Source: Natranaeroarchaeum sp042663585 (GTDB lineage: Archaea > Halobacteriota > Halobacteria > Halobacteriales > Natronoarchaeaceae). From it: DNA of 64,000 bases. A program made the position numbers and the translations under genes. The notes under the pieces were generated by a model that saw nothing but the letters and a program-made list of their open reading frames with translations, was not told the DNA's origin and ran no database searches. This document shows, in pieces, positions 33,924 through 42,941 of the stretch. The first letter of the stretch is position 1, and the number at the start of each line of letters is the position of its first letter. The stretch covers positions 186,001 to 250,000 of the forward strand of contig NZ_JBHTAN010000006.1 in NCBI RefSeq assembly GCF_042663585.1. Reading direction: 5' to 3'.

Positions 33924-34159
33924 CTGCCTCGATTGCGAGACGGTACAGATCCGCATTCCCGATTTCTCATTTTTGAGGTGTGTACCCGCTTGGTCAGTCG
34001 ACTGTATCACGAGTACGCCTCGAACCGACAGACAGTCCGGGTGTTGTGACAGACTGGATGTCGATTGGGAACCGCACTGGCAACTGTGCCCGTCGAAGTG
34101 ACCGCACTGTGCAACCACTCAGTCGCTCTCGTTAGGCACAGGACGTATATGACTAGAGA

Positions 34160-34819
34160 TTACTCTCCTGAATCCGCGATTGCACCAGGTCGGTCAGCAG
34201 TCCCGAGGAGGTAGCCACCGAAGGCTATCAGCCAGATCATCACCGGGTAGATAATCATTCGTTCGGTCCCACCGTGGCCGATAGGGCCAAACGCCGCAGC
34301 GTTTCCGGCGTCGCCGACGGCCATGAGCACGACGAACACGAGTCCAAGGCCACCGGCGAGAACCGACAGTCCTCGCATTACACCGGAAAGTCGAGTCGCA
34401 GTCCCGAGGGCCTGCACGTTGAAGAACACGAACGCGAGCAGTGCGAACAGTGAGTGGAGTCCGCCGGTATCGAGTGCGAAGACGCCGGCACCAACAGCAC
34501 CGATGCCGGCGAGTGCGAAAACGGTGAAGAGCCAGCGCCTGTCGTGGGTTCGGTAGAAGTAGAACCCACCGAGGAGGTTGAGCACGCCGGCGGCGATGAG
34601 GGAACTGTTGAACACCAGCGCAGTCTCGTCGATGACGCCGAGGTCGCTGATTGCGGCCGCACCGAAGTCGTAGTTCGGCGCCATCGCTGCTGTAAGCATG
34701 ATGACCGTCAGAAACTGCGCGGATAGTGCGACAAAGAGCACCCCTGCTGGCTTCCGGCTGTCTACCGCTGTTCTGTGGACGTTTTCAGTAGTTTGGTTGT
34801 AGGTGGTACTCTGGGTCAT
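34160..34819 (-). CDS. DUF998-family membrane protein
   Basis: The 219-residue protein has six membrane helices beginning near residue 27 (AGVLFVALSAQFLTVIML). The motif AAISDLGVIDETALVFNSSL matches the ISDLG...NSSL feature of DUF998 proteins, which are widespread small membrane proteins of unknown role. ATG 34819 is chosen; the longer frame to 34858 would run through the TATA region. On the minus strand a TATA-like CTATATG at about 34854-34862 precedes it, and an ACTAGT direct repeat lies between TATA and the start. It converges with bop across a 236-bp gene-free gap. Confidence 0.87.
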   Translation of the reverse strand: MTQSTTYNQTTENVHRTAVDSRKPAGVLFVALSAQFLTVIMLTAAMAPNYDFGAAAISDLGVIDETALVFNSSLIAAGVLNLLGGFYFYRTHDRRWLFTVFALAGIGAVGAGVFALDTGGLHSLFALLAFVFFNVQALGTATRLSGVMRGLSVLAGGLGLVFVVLMAVGDAGNAAAFGPIGHGGTERMIIYPVMIWLIAFGGYLLGTADRPGAIADSGE

Positions 34820-34828
34820 GATGTGTTC

Positions 34829-34842
34829 ACTAGTTACTAGTA
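34829..34842 (-). promoter_or_regulatory. ACTAGT direct repeat upstream of the DUF998 gene
   Basis: ACTAGTTACTAGTA (plus-strand reading) holds two ACTAGT hexamers one base apart. On the minus strand it contains TACTAGTAA, the same nine bases as in the bop promoter palindrome. It falls downstream of the TATA-like element, near the expected transcription start, so it would act as an operator rather than an upstream activator site. Confidence 0.4.
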
Positions 34843-35069
34843 CGCGCTCGGAGGGCATATAGTAGCTCTACAGCAGTGTACAGAGAGTTACAGATACAAC
34901 TGGGGGCTGATCGGAACCGTTGTCCTAAAACACGGGTCCCCGCTTCAGTGGACTGTGGGGTATCATCATCCACAGTCTTCAGATTGCTGCGCGGAATTTG
35001 CCGTGAGACCGTTCGTCTGTGGGTGTAGCTGACCTTCTCAGTGTTATCATCCTGATCTCTTCCCGCGGC

Positions 35070-35954
35070 TTATCGAAGCCGGGAGTCGTCTCCCGCAGGC
35101 GGATCGATCGCGTTCGCCGCCGCGAGCACGTCCTCGTGGACCTGCCCGTTCGACGCGACGAGTCCGCGGCAGTCGTGTCGCCAGGGATTGCCGTCGAGGT
35201 CGGTGACGGTCCCGCCGGCCTGCTCGACCAGATACGCTCCGGCGACGGTGTCCCACGGATGCGTTTCGACGTTCGTAATCACGCCCTCGACCGAGCCAGC
35301 AGCCACCAGCGCAAGCGATACCTGGACGGACTTCAGCCGGAGTAAATCGCCGAACCGGGTAACGATGGCCTCGGTTGCCCGGGCGTACTCGTCGCGACGG
35401 TCCGGGGACCACCAGATCGTTGGTGAGACGGTGAACCGATCCGTGTCGTCCGTCTCGCTCACTCCGATCGGACGGCCGTTGCGCGTGACACCGCCCGGAC
35501 CGCCGACGTAGATGTCGCCCAGCGCCGGGAGCGCTGTCGCCGCCGCGACCGGCTTGCCGTCGCGGACTCCAGCGATGCTACTTGCCCACTGGCGCATCCC
35601 GCGCACGTAGTTGTTCGTCCCGTCGATCGGATCCGCGATCCAGGCCGGCCCTCTCTCGGGGACGGTCTCGCGAGCGCCCTTTTCCTCGCCGACGAACGGC
35701 TCTTCGGGGAACCGTTCGCCGATGACCGCGGCGATCCGATCCTGGGCGTCGCGATCGGCCCGCGTCACGACGTCCGTCTTTCCGCTCTTCGTCTCGACGT
35801 CGATATCGCGACGGAACGACGCCATTGCGACGTTTCCGCCGGCCCTGGCTGCCTCGCGGGCGACGGCGACCCGATCGGATCGGGGTATCGAACTCCCATG
35901 TCGCGTTCCAGGTGTGGCGTCTGCGTCGTCCCAGCCAGTCGAGGAGTCGGTCAC
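35070..35954 (-). CDS. Inositol monophosphatase-family phosphatase (IMPase/FBPase type)
   Basis: The 294-residue enzyme carries the family metal sites: GEEKGARET (Glu), AWIADPIDGTNNYVRGM (DPIDGT motif) and NVETHPWDTVAGAYLVEQAGG (WD motif near the C-terminus). KTDVVTRADRDAQ precedes the first site as usual. Archaeal members dephosphorylate inositol-1-phosphate, fructose-1,6-bisphosphate or NADP; the sequence alone does not decide. Residues 1-30 are a poorly conserved acidic extension. Its start overlaps the end of the dppF-like gene by four bases (35951-35954), making it the last cistron of the ABC-importer operon, which is an unusual partner. Confidence 0.92.
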   Translation of the reverse strand: MTDSSTGWDDADATPGTRHGSSIPRSDRVAVAREAARAGGNVAMASFRRDIDVETKSGKTDVVTRADRDAQDRIAAVIGERFPEEPFVGEEKGARETVPERGPAWIADPIDGTNNYVRGMRQWASSIAGVRDGKPVAAATALPALGDIYVGGPGGVTRNGRPIGVSETDDTDRFTVSPTIWWSPDRRDEYARATEAIVTRFGDLLRLKSVQVSLALVAAGSVEGVITNVETHPWDTVAGAYLVEQAGGTVTDLDGNPWRHDCRGLVASNGQVHEDVLAAANAIDPPAGDDSRLR

Positions 35955-37279
35955 AACCGATCACTTCCGGGGTCGTCGTAGTCGGATCGGTGGCGGAGAC
36001 ACCGGCTCGTCCGGCCCGTCTCGTCGACGTCGTGTTCGACCGGAGACTCGCGGTCACAGACGGAGCTGAACTCTTCGTTCAGAAGCGCAAGCGCCTCGGT
36101 GGGATCCGTATCCGCGGTTGCAGTCGCGCGGTCGATCACGTCGCTGGCTGCCGGGGATAGCTCGACGTCCGCAAACAGTTGGGTTACGATTACTTCGACG
36201 GAGCGTCCGCCCGCTCCGAGGCCGAGTTGTCGCTTGAGACGCTTCGATAGCCCCCCCTCCCCTCGAACGCGGTCTCTGAGTACGTCGCGGAACGTCTCGA
36301 TCGCCTCGAAGGCGTCGCCGGAGAGGTCGGCGTAGGCGGCCGGCGGTATTTTCGCCGGACATCTGGTCGAGAACGGACAGCCACTGGGCGGGTGTCGGGG
36401 GTTTGGCGGCGTCCCCCGAAGCGTGATCCGATCGAGGTCGTCGGGTGCCGGACTCGACGACCCCGGGATAGCCGACAGTAGCGACTGTGTGTAGGGGTTC
36501 GCTGGCTCCTCGAAGACCCGCTCCGTTGGGCCGACCTCCAGGACGTTCCCGAGATACATGACCGCGACCCGGTCGGCGATGTGCCTGACCAGCGAGAGGT
36601 CGTGTGCGATAAAGAGGTACGTCAGACCGAGTTCGGCCTGGAGTTCCTCGAGCAGGTTGATGACGCGCGCCTGGACGGAGACATCGAGGGCGGAGACGGG
36701 TTCGTCGAGGATGACGAACTCGGGTTCGAGTGCGAGCGCACGTGCGATGCCCACTCGCTGGCGCTGGCCGCCCGAGAACTGGTGGGGGTATCGATAGAAG
36801 TGTTCCTCTCGCAGGCCGACCCGATCGAGCAACGTATTCACGCGCTCCTCGCGTTCGGCGGGTGTCTTCCACTCGTGTGCCTCCAGCGGTTCGCCGACGA
36901 TCTCCCCGACCGTCTGGCGATCGTTGAGACTTTCCTGTGGATCCTGAAAGACCATTCCGACGCGGCGCTGCCACTCGCGGAGTTCGCTCCCGCTCAGTTC
37001 GGTGACATCGGTCCCGTCGACAGTGACGCTCCCGGATGTTGCGGACTCCAGTCCGACGAGCGTGCGGCCAAGCGTGGTCTTGCCACAGCCACTCTCGCCG
37101 ACTAGGCCGAGCGTCTCGCCGCGGATGACGTCCAGCGAGATGTCGTCGACGGCTTTGACCGGGGGATCGCTGTTGACCAGCGAATCGTCCGTGTAGTACG
37201 TTTTGAGGCCGTCGATCTCGAGTAGTGGGTCCTGATCGTCACCCGATGCGGTCTGTGTCTGTGGTGTCGTGGCAGTCAT
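35951..37279 (-). CDS. dppF: Dipeptide/oligopeptide ABC transporter ATP-binding protein (DppF/OppF type)
   Basis: The 442-residue ATPase has Walker A GLVGESGCGKTTLGRTL, Q-loop GMVFQDPQESLNDR, signature FSGGQRQRVGIARAL and Walker B FVILDEPVSALD. The oligopeptide_HPY C-terminal module with Cys residues (HPPSGCPFSTRCP) follows, which in this family may bind a FeS cluster. About 80 further residues form a haloarchaeal C-terminal extension (DVELSPAASDVID...). It pairs with the DppD-type ATPase, with which its gene overlaps by four bases, to energise peptide or sugar import. Real substrate not determined; family 5 systems also carry nickel and oligosaccharides. Confidence 0.93.
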   Translation of the reverse strand: MTATTPQTQTASGDDQDPLLEIDGLKTYYTDDSLVNSDPPVKAVDDISLDVIRGETLGLVGESGCGKTTLGRTLVGLESATSGSVTVDGTDVTELSGSELREWQRRVGMVFQDPQESLNDRQTVGEIVGEPLEAHEWKTPAEREERVNTLLDRVGLREEHFYRYPHQFSGGQRQRVGIARALALEPEFVILDEPVSALDVSVQARVINLLEELQAELGLTYLFIAHDLSLVRHIADRVAVMYLGNVLEVGPTERVFEEPANPYTQSLLSAIPGSSSPAPDDLDRITLRGTPPNPRHPPSGCPFSTRCPAKIPPAAYADLSGDAFEAIETFRDVLRDRVRGEGGLSKRLKRQLGLGAGGRSVEVIVTQLFADVELSPAASDVIDRATATADTDPTEALALLNEEFSSVCDRESPVEHDVDETGRTSRCLRHRSDYDDPGSDRL

Positions 37280-38316
37280 CGGTTCTCATCTCCGTGGTCG
37301 CGGTTGTCGCCCGCAAAGATACAGGCAGCGGCGTGATCGACGGCGGCGTCGGTCTGAACCGTCTCGGGGACATCCCTCATGCACTCGTCGACGGCTATCG
37401 GACACCGGGGCGCGAATCGACAGGCATCGGCGGGGGCGTTCGGCGTCGGGACTTCTCCCTCGATAGTCGGCAGGCGCTGGTCGGGCGGCGTCCGGCCGGG
37501 AATGCTCTTCAGGAGTGCGCTCGTGTAGGGATGCTCCGGCTCTGCGAACAGGGTCTCCGTGGGCGCACGTTCGACGACCTCGCCGGCGTAGATCACGTTC
37601 ACTCTGTCGGCCGTTTCTTCGATGACGCCCATGTCGTGCGTGATGAAGAGTATCGCAAGCTCCTCCTCGCGCTGGAGTTCGGCAAGCAGTTCGAGGATCT
37701 GTGCCTGGATCGTCACGTCCAGCGCCGTCGTTGGCTCGTCGCAGACCAGCAGATCGGGATCACACGCGAGAGCGATGGCGATGACCGCTCGCTGTTGCAT
37801 GCCGCCGGAAAACTGGTGGGGATACTCGCCGACCCGGCGCGGTGCGTCTGGAATCCCGACGGCTTCCAGGAGTTCGATCGCCCGCTCGGCCGCTGCGGCC
37901 CCGGTCAGACCCTGATGGATCTTCAGCGCCTCCCGGATCTGGTTTCCGACGGTGTAGACCGGATTGAGGGCGTTCGAGGGGTCCTGGAAGACGATCGAGA
38001 GGTCTCCGCGGTGTTCGTCCCAGCCGGTCTCGACGAGGTCGTCGCCTTTGAACCGGATCTGCCCCTCCTCGACGACGCCCGGTTCGTCGACGAGACCGAG
38101 GATCGAGCGGGCAGTTACGGACTTCCCGGACCCCGATTCGCCGACGAGGCCGACCGTCTCGCCGGGGTAGATATCGAAGGAGATCCCGTCGACGGCGTGG
38201 ATCGTCTCCTTGTCAGTGTAAAACACGGTCCGGAGGTCGGTAACCGACAGCAGCGGCGTCTTGCCGCGAGACGCTTCCTGCGTGGCGGCCAGGTCAGGGG
38301 GATCGGCACGGCTCAC
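37276..38316 (-). CDS. dppD: Dipeptide/oligopeptide ABC transporter ATP-binding protein (DppD/OppD type)
   Basis: The 346-residue ATPase has Walker A GLVGESGSGKSVTARSI, signature FSGGMQQRAVIAIAL, Walker B LLVCDEPTTALDVT and the H-loop ITHDMGVI. The C-terminal HPY domain contains the Cys-rich CRFAPRCPIAVDEC. It overlaps dppC by four bases and dppF by four bases, so the ATPases and permeases are translationally coupled. N-terminal 20 residues (DLAATQEASRGKT) are an acidic-polar extension before the nucleotide-binding fold. Functions as a heterodimer with the DppF-type subunit at the inner face of the membrane. Confidence 0.94.
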   Translation of the reverse strand: MSRADPPDLAATQEASRGKTPLLSVTDLRTVFYTDKETIHAVDGISFDIYPGETVGLVGESGSGKSVTARSILGLVDEPGVVEEGQIRFKGDDLVETGWDEHRGDLSIVFQDPSNALNPVYTVGNQIREALKIHQGLTGAAAAERAIELLEAVGIPDAPRRVGEYPHQFSGGMQQRAVIAIALACDPDLLVCDEPTTALDVTIQAQILELLAELQREEELAILFITHDMGVIEETADRVNVIYAGEVVERAPTETLFAEPEHPYTSALLKSIPGRTPPDQRLPTIEGEVPTPNAPADACRFAPRCPIAVDECMRDVPETVQTDAAVDHAAACIFAGDNRDHGDENR

Positions 38317-39776
38317 GCGCCACCACCCCGGCCGGCCGCCGCGCCGGTCGCGCTGTCGGACTGTGGATCGATTGCGTCCCGGATGCCGTCACCGAGAGCG
38401 TTGAACCCCGTTACGACGAGCGTGATGAGGGCACCAGGGATCAGCGAGATGTGCCAGGAGCCTGTGGTGACGTAGTCCTGGCCGAGCTGGATCGCCCGCC
38501 CCCATTCGGGAGTCGGCGGGGCGACGCCAAGCCCGAGAAACGAGAGCCCGGCGATCGCAATGATTGCGCCGCCCAGCGTCATCGAGCCGTAGATCAACAC
38601 GTATCCGGTGACGTAGGGGAGCATGTGCCGTCGCATGATCGTCCGCGGTCGCTGTCCGAAGCTACGGGCGGCGTCGATCCACGCCCGTTCGGACACCTGT
38701 AACGCAGGGCCACGAATCGACCGCCACATGTAGGTCCATCCAGTGAACGCGAAGATAAGCGCGAGCACGAACCCACCGCTGTAGATATCGCCGATCCACG
38801 AGTCGGCAAGGACGGTCGTGAGCATGATCAACAGGAGCAACTGCGGCATCGCCATCACCCCATCGGAGATCAGTACCGTGCCGAGGTCGACCTTGCCCTT
38901 GTAGTAGGCGGCAGTCAGCGCGAGCGAGACGGCGAGCAACGCGCTCAGGCCCACAGAGAGAAGGCCGATGACCAGCGAGATCCGGGAGCCGACCGCGATG
39001 AAGGTAAACAGGTCCCGGCCGTTCGGCATGGTCCCGAACGGGTGGAACCGGCCGTAGTTGTCGTAGCTCATCGGCATCACACGGGAGCTATCGCCGGTCG
39101 ACTGGGAGTCGAGGTTGGCCTCACCGATCAGAATCGTCTCGACCGAGCTAGCCTGCTGGTCCCAGTAGTTCATCTCGTAGGAGTAGGAGTTGATCATGTT
39201 CTGTTCGACGGTTGTCGGGCCAAGCGTCGGTGCGAAGACGGCCAGCACCGCGAACATGAACACGACGGTCGCACCGAACAGACCCCATTTGTGGGACGAA
39301 AACCGATCGATTACGTCGTCGCGCGGCGTCCAGTCGGCGACTCTGATCTCCCGGCGGTAGTACCGGTAGCCGAACACCGCCCAGACGACCCACCCGAACG
39401 CGTAGGCGTACACGAGCACCGCCCGGATCGCCCAGGAGACGCCCGGTGACAGGTCGAGGAAGGTCCCGACCCACTGCTGGCCGTTCCAGTAGCCGGCGTT
39501 GGGGATGACGTCCCGGGAGAGCAGCGTCGGAATCGTCCGTGCATACTGCTGTGCGCCGTCGAACAGCCCGGTCGCGACTGCGAGGGGCGAACCGGCGGCG
39601 TCCGCCGTCGGGAGCGCCCCGAGCAGGGTAGCGATCACTCCAGTGAGGAACGTCGCGACCGCGCCGGCCTGGAAGACGAAGAGGACGACCCCGACCGTCA
39701 CCCACGCCGCAAGCGTCGGGTCGAACCGACCAGTGAACGAGAGCCACTCGCGTTCGCGCGGCGTCGCGTCGGCCAC
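38313..39776 (-). CDS. dppC: Peptide-type ABC transporter permease (DppC/OppC type)
   Basis: The 487-residue permease is longer than the bacterial norm of about 300. The core is normal: HKWGLFGATVVFMFAVLAVFAPTLG at the N-terminus of the OppC fold, then MPNGRDLFTFIAVGSRISLVIGL, and the EAA-type loop ERAWIDAARSFGQRPRTIMRRHMLP. About 150 extra N-terminal residues hold two to three further hydrophobic segments (AWVTVGVVLFVFQAGAVATFL), and an inserted loop of about 60 residues follows the first core helix (NMINSYSYEMNYWDQQASS). These extensions are characteristic of haloarchaeal homologues. It starts one base after the dppB stop. Confidence 0.9.
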   Translation of the reverse strand: MADATPREREWLSFTGRFDPTLAAWVTVGVVLFVFQAGAVATFLTGVIATLLGALPTADAAGSPLAVATGLFDGAQQYARTIPTLLSRDVIPNAGYWNGQQWVGTFLDLSPGVSWAIRAVLVYAYAFGWVVWAVFGYRYYRREIRVADWTPRDDVIDRFSSHKWGLFGATVVFMFAVLAVFAPTLGPTTVEQNMINSYSYEMNYWDQQASSVETILIGEANLDSQSTGDSSRVMPMSYDNYGRFHPFGTMPNGRDLFTFIAVGSRISLVIGLLSVGLSALLAVSLALTAAYYKGKVDLGTVLISDGVMAMPQLLLLIMLTTVLADSWIGDIYSGGFVLALIFAFTGWTYMWRSIRGPALQVSERAWIDAARSFGQRPRTIMRRHMLPYVTGYVLIYGSMTLGGAIIAIAGLSFLGLGVAPPTPEWGRAIQLGQDYVTTGSWHISLIPGALITLVVTGFNALGDGIRDAIDPQSDSATGAAAGRGGGA

Positions 39777-39777
39777 G

Positions 39778-40803
39778 TCAGGTCCCCTCCAGTCCGACTC
39801 GGGGATCGATTATCGTGTACAGTACGTCCTGAACGAGGTTGATTCCGACAGTCATGAGTATAAATACGTACATGAGCGTCCCGACTAGCGGGAGGTCGCC
39901 CTGAATGGCCGCCTGATAGAACAGGTAGCCGATGCCGTTGATTCCGAAGACGGTCTCGACCAGTACCGAACCGCCGATCAGCAGGAACGCCTCGCTGGTG
40001 ATGATCGGCACGAGCGGGACGAGAGCGTTGCGGAAAATGTGTTTCCAGACCAGCACGCGATCCGAGACCCCCTTCGCCTTCGCGAAGTCGATATACTCCT
40101 CGTTGCGCACTTCGAGCATCGCCGTCCGGCCGATCCGCATCTCGTTACCCATCGACGCCGACCCGAGCACCAGCGCCGCTGGTAGAACTTTCTTCGTCGC
40201 CGCGAGAAAGCCGTCGACCGTCCAGATCCGGGCCATCTCCGGGCTCCCCGAGATCGAGTTGATGGGGACGAACACCGACTCCCAGTTCAGAGAGACCCCG
40301 AAGATCGTCGGCGAGATGCTCAACACGGCGAGCAACATGATCGCGAGCCAGAAGTTCGGCATCGCCCGCCAGACGATCCCGCCGAACGACGCGATATAGT
40401 CCGCCAGCGTGTTCGAGTTCAATCCGGCGTAAAACCCAAGCGGAACCCCGATCAGGACGGCGATCAGGACCGACCAAAAGCCGAGCCAGAGCGTCCGCGG
40501 CAGGAAATCGAGGATGAGCGCGTTGACGTTCGATCCCTCGTATAGTAGCCACGTCTGCCCCAGATCGAACACGAGGACGCTCGACATCCAGTCGAAGTAG
40601 TGCTGGAGCGGCGGCTGGTTCAGCCCGAGTTGAGTCTGTGCTGCCTCGTAGGCGGCGGGATTGCGTGTCTGTCCCTCGCTAAGGAGTCTGCTTGCCGGAT
40701 CGATCGGGCCCATGAAGATGATGAACCAGGTTATGCTCATCCCGATCCACACCACCGGAATCGCCATAGCGAATCGCTTGAGGAGATACCCCAGCCGACT
40801 CAC
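39778..40803 (-). CDS. dppB: Peptide-type ABC transporter permease (DppB/OppB type)
   Basis: The 341-residue permease starts MSRLGYLLKRFAMAIPVVWIGMS and has about six membrane helices. The conserved ATPase-contact loop reads YIDFAKAKGVSDRVLVWKHI (the EAA motif), followed by FRNALVPLVPII. The extracellular loop after TM1 (ASRLLSEGQTRNPAAYEAAQ) is typical of OppB subunits. It forms the translocation channel with DppC. It is separated by 103 bp from the binding-protein gene upstream, with an inverted repeat in that gap, and by a single base from dppC. Confidence 0.94.
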   Translation of the reverse strand: MSRLGYLLKRFAMAIPVVWIGMSITWFIIFMGPIDPASRLLSEGQTRNPAAYEAAQTQLGLNQPPLQHYFDWMSSVLVFDLGQTWLLYEGSNVNALILDFLPRTLWLGFWSVLIAVLIGVPLGFYAGLNSNTLADYIASFGGIVWRAMPNFWLAIMLLAVLSISPTIFGVSLNWESVFVPINSISGSPEMARIWTVDGFLAATKKVLPAALVLGSASMGNEMRIGRTAMLEVRNEEYIDFAKAKGVSDRVLVWKHIFRNALVPLVPIITSEAFLLIGGSVLVETVFGINGIGYLFYQAAIQGDLPLVGTLMYVFILMTVGINLVQDVLYTIIDPRVGLEGT

Positions 40804-40834
40804 TGGTGGTCACCTCGCCGGTGGCTCAGCAGAC

Positions 40835-40920
40835 CGCTGAATCGTGAAGCCGATGCGGATAATGAATGCATAGATGTAACAGGCGTGTTCCTCGAAGTAC
40901 CCTCGGTCACCGATTCAGCG
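40835..40920. repeat. Inverted repeat between the binding protein and dppB
   Basis: CGCTGAATCG at 40835-40844 is perfectly complementary to CGATTCAGCG at 40911-40920. The second arm overlaps the last codons of the binding-protein gene. In the minus-strand transcript the arms could pair as a 10-bp stem around a 66-nt loop, in the single gap of an otherwise tightly packed operon. It may protect the upstream message or attenuate transcription into the permease genes. Confidence 0.4.
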
Positions 40921-42790
40921 TGGTATCGTCGAACGCCTGATTCTCCATGACGCCGTACATCTCGACGTCGACGTCGTCGTGCCAGAAGCGCTGGCTCATC
41001 GGATGGAGGAATGGAAGTTCCTGGACGGACGCCCAGTTCATCTCCTCGACGGTCTGGAAGGCCTCGTTGTGGTCCTCCCGGGTCGTTCCCTCGGCGGCGT
41101 AGTTGCTGTCCCAGGCCTCCCGGGCCGTCTGGCGGTACTCGTCGGTTGAGTAGCTTCCTTCGGCACCCCAGCGGGTGAACTGGTTCGAGGGATCCTGGCC
41201 GTGGAGGAATCGAAGGAAGTTCTGCGGGCCGGGATACTCCATCCCGTCGCCGAGGCCGAACACTTCCATCTCGCCGCTGATCGCCTTGCTGATGATCGTT
41301 CCGAACTCTGCTTCGATGATCTCCATGTCGATGTATGCCGCCCGAAGTTTCGACTGGAGCCGCGTGAACACCTGCTCGTACCCGCTGTCGCCGGCTATCG
41401 TCGTCACGGTGACCTCGTAGCGGTCGTTCTCGCCGTAGCCCGCCGCTTCCATCTCCGCGCGGGCATCGTCGAGTCGGGTCTCTCCGTAGCCGTACGGATA
41501 GCCGTTGGCGGCGAAATCGGTGTTGGACTGGTAGCCGGTCTCGGCGTGGCGGTCGTAGGATTCCTCGCCGGACATCCCGTCCTCGAAGGTGGGGTACGCC
41601 GCAGGCGGAACGATATGATATGCCGGCTTCCCGGTCCCTTTGTAGACGTTCTCGGCGATATCCGCCTGGTTCATCGCGTAGGCGAAGGCCCGCCTGACGG
41701 CGAGGGGCACTTCGAGCGCGTTGAAGACGATGTACTCGGTCGTGAGTGCCGGGATCTCGCCGTAGTTGACCTCCGTGCCGTCATCGAGAGCGTAGGTGCC
41801 AATCGATGCGTTGCCGTCCTCCTGCTCGATCGAGACATCGCCCGGGTTGAATGACGCAGTGGGGACGCTTTCGAGGATGTCGGCGTTCCCGTTCGAGAAC
41901 CGCCGGAGACGCGTATTTCCGCTCCCGACGACCGTGTAGGTGATGCCGTCGAGTTCGGGTTCGCCGTCGTAGTAGTCCTCGAACGCTGTGAGCGAGATGT
42001 TACTGCCCTTTCGCCAGGAATCGACCTGAAACGGCCCTGCACCGGCGAATGTCGGACCGTCGCCCTGGGTGCTGAAGAACTCGTTGTACTCGTACTCGCC
42101 GTCGTAGCCCTCGATATCGCCGACCGCGTTCTCCGGGAGGATGGCGAACGCGCCGCCAGCGATCTGGAAGAGCGTGTACTCGAACGGCGAGGCCAGCGTC
42201 ATCTCGACCGTGAAATCGTCGAGGGCTTCGACGGCCAGACTCCCCGGTACGACGTCGTCGAGGGTCTCCTCGTCGGTCGGTTCCGACAGCGTCTGATCCT
42301 TCTCGTGTTCGACCGTCAGCGTCTGGCCGACGATATCGTCCTTGTTCCGGGAGTTGGAGGACTCCGCGAGCCGTCGGTACGAGTAGACGACGTCATCGGC
42401 CGTGAACTCGCTGCCGTCGTGGAAGGTGACGTCCTCCCGGAGGTCGAACGTGTAGGTCAGGCCATCCTCGGAGACTTCGTATCCCTCGGCGAGCCCTGGT
42501 TCTGGTGGATACTCCCCATCGGGGAAGTACATGAGCTGTTGGTTGTACTGGTTGTAGCCCGCACCCGAGCCTTTGGCGCTGATCGGATCGAGCGTCTGGA
42601 TCGACCCGGTTGCCATCATCTGGAGGGAATCGCCGCCGGAGTTCGATGTGGTACTACTATTACTGGGATCCGAGGAAGAGGGGTCGTCTGTCGGCGACGG
42701 TTCATCGCTCTCTGTACAGCCGGCGGCAGCAGCCAGCGCCCCCGCGCCAGCAGCGGTCAAAAAGCCGCGACGGGTTGTATCACGAGTCAT
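40907..42790 (-). CDS. dppA: Peptide-type ABC transporter substrate-binding lipoprotein (SBP family 5)
   Basis: The 627-residue secreted receptor starts with a Tat lipoprotein signal: MTRDTTRRGFLTAAGAG, with twin Arg at 7-8 and lipobox AAAGC with Cys25. A Ser/Asp-rich stalk (about 26-55) leads into the SBP family 5 fold: YFPDGEYPPEPGLAEGYEVS, YTFDLREDVTFHDGSEFTADDVVYSY, FGLGDGMEYPGPQNFLRFL near the C-terminus. It sits on the outer membrane face and delivers substrate to the DppBC channel. It is the first gene of the operon, transcribed from an AT-rich control region (42800-42935) shared with the divergent gene. Actual ligand (peptide, sugar, nickel complex) is not evident. Confidence 0.93.
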   Translation of the reverse strand: MTRDTTRRGFLTAAGAGALAAAAGCTESDEPSPTDDPSSSDPSNSSTTSNSGGDSLQMMATGSIQTLDPISAKGSGAGYNQYNQQLMYFPDGEYPPEPGLAEGYEVSEDGLTYTFDLREDVTFHDGSEFTADDVVYSYRRLAESSNSRNKDDIVGQTLTVEHEKDQTLSEPTDEETLDDVVPGSLAVEALDDFTVEMTLASPFEYTLFQIAGGAFAILPENAVGDIEGYDGEYEYNEFFSTQGDGPTFAGAGPFQVDSWRKGSNISLTAFEDYYDGEPELDGITYTVVGSGNTRLRRFSNGNADILESVPTASFNPGDVSIEQEDGNASIGTYALDDGTEVNYGEIPALTTEYIVFNALEVPLAVRRAFAYAMNQADIAENVYKGTGKPAYHIVPPAAYPTFEDGMSGEESYDRHAETGYQSNTDFAANGYPYGYGETRLDDARAEMEAAGYGENDRYEVTVTTIAGDSGYEQVFTRLQSKLRAAYIDMEIIEAEFGTIISKAISGEMEVFGLGDGMEYPGPQNFLRFLHGQDPSNQFTRWGAEGSYSTDEYRQTAREAWDSNYAAEGTTREDHNEAFQTVEEMNWASVQELPFLHPMSQRFWHDDVDVEMYGVMENQAFDDTTLNR

Positions 42791-42799
42791 CAGATACCG

Positions 42800-42935
42800 A
42801 TTTCGACCGTTCGTATTTAATATCTTATAATATCTCTAAACTGTCGTATATTGGAGTATAATTTAAAAAATATACCTATATAGATGTTTATAGTTAAATT
42901 TTACCCGAAGATATTTGTGCAAATGACCAAAAATT
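42800..42935. promoter_or_regulatory. AT-rich divergent promoter region
   Basis: This interval is far richer in A and T than the surrounding DNA, with several TATA-like runs (AATATCTTATAATATC on one side, TTTAAAAAATATACCTATATAG on the other). It lies between the dpp operon, which reads left, and the DUF7529-like gene, which reads right. Individual promoters cannot be resolved. Confidence 0.5.
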
Positions 42936-42941
42936 GGGGTG

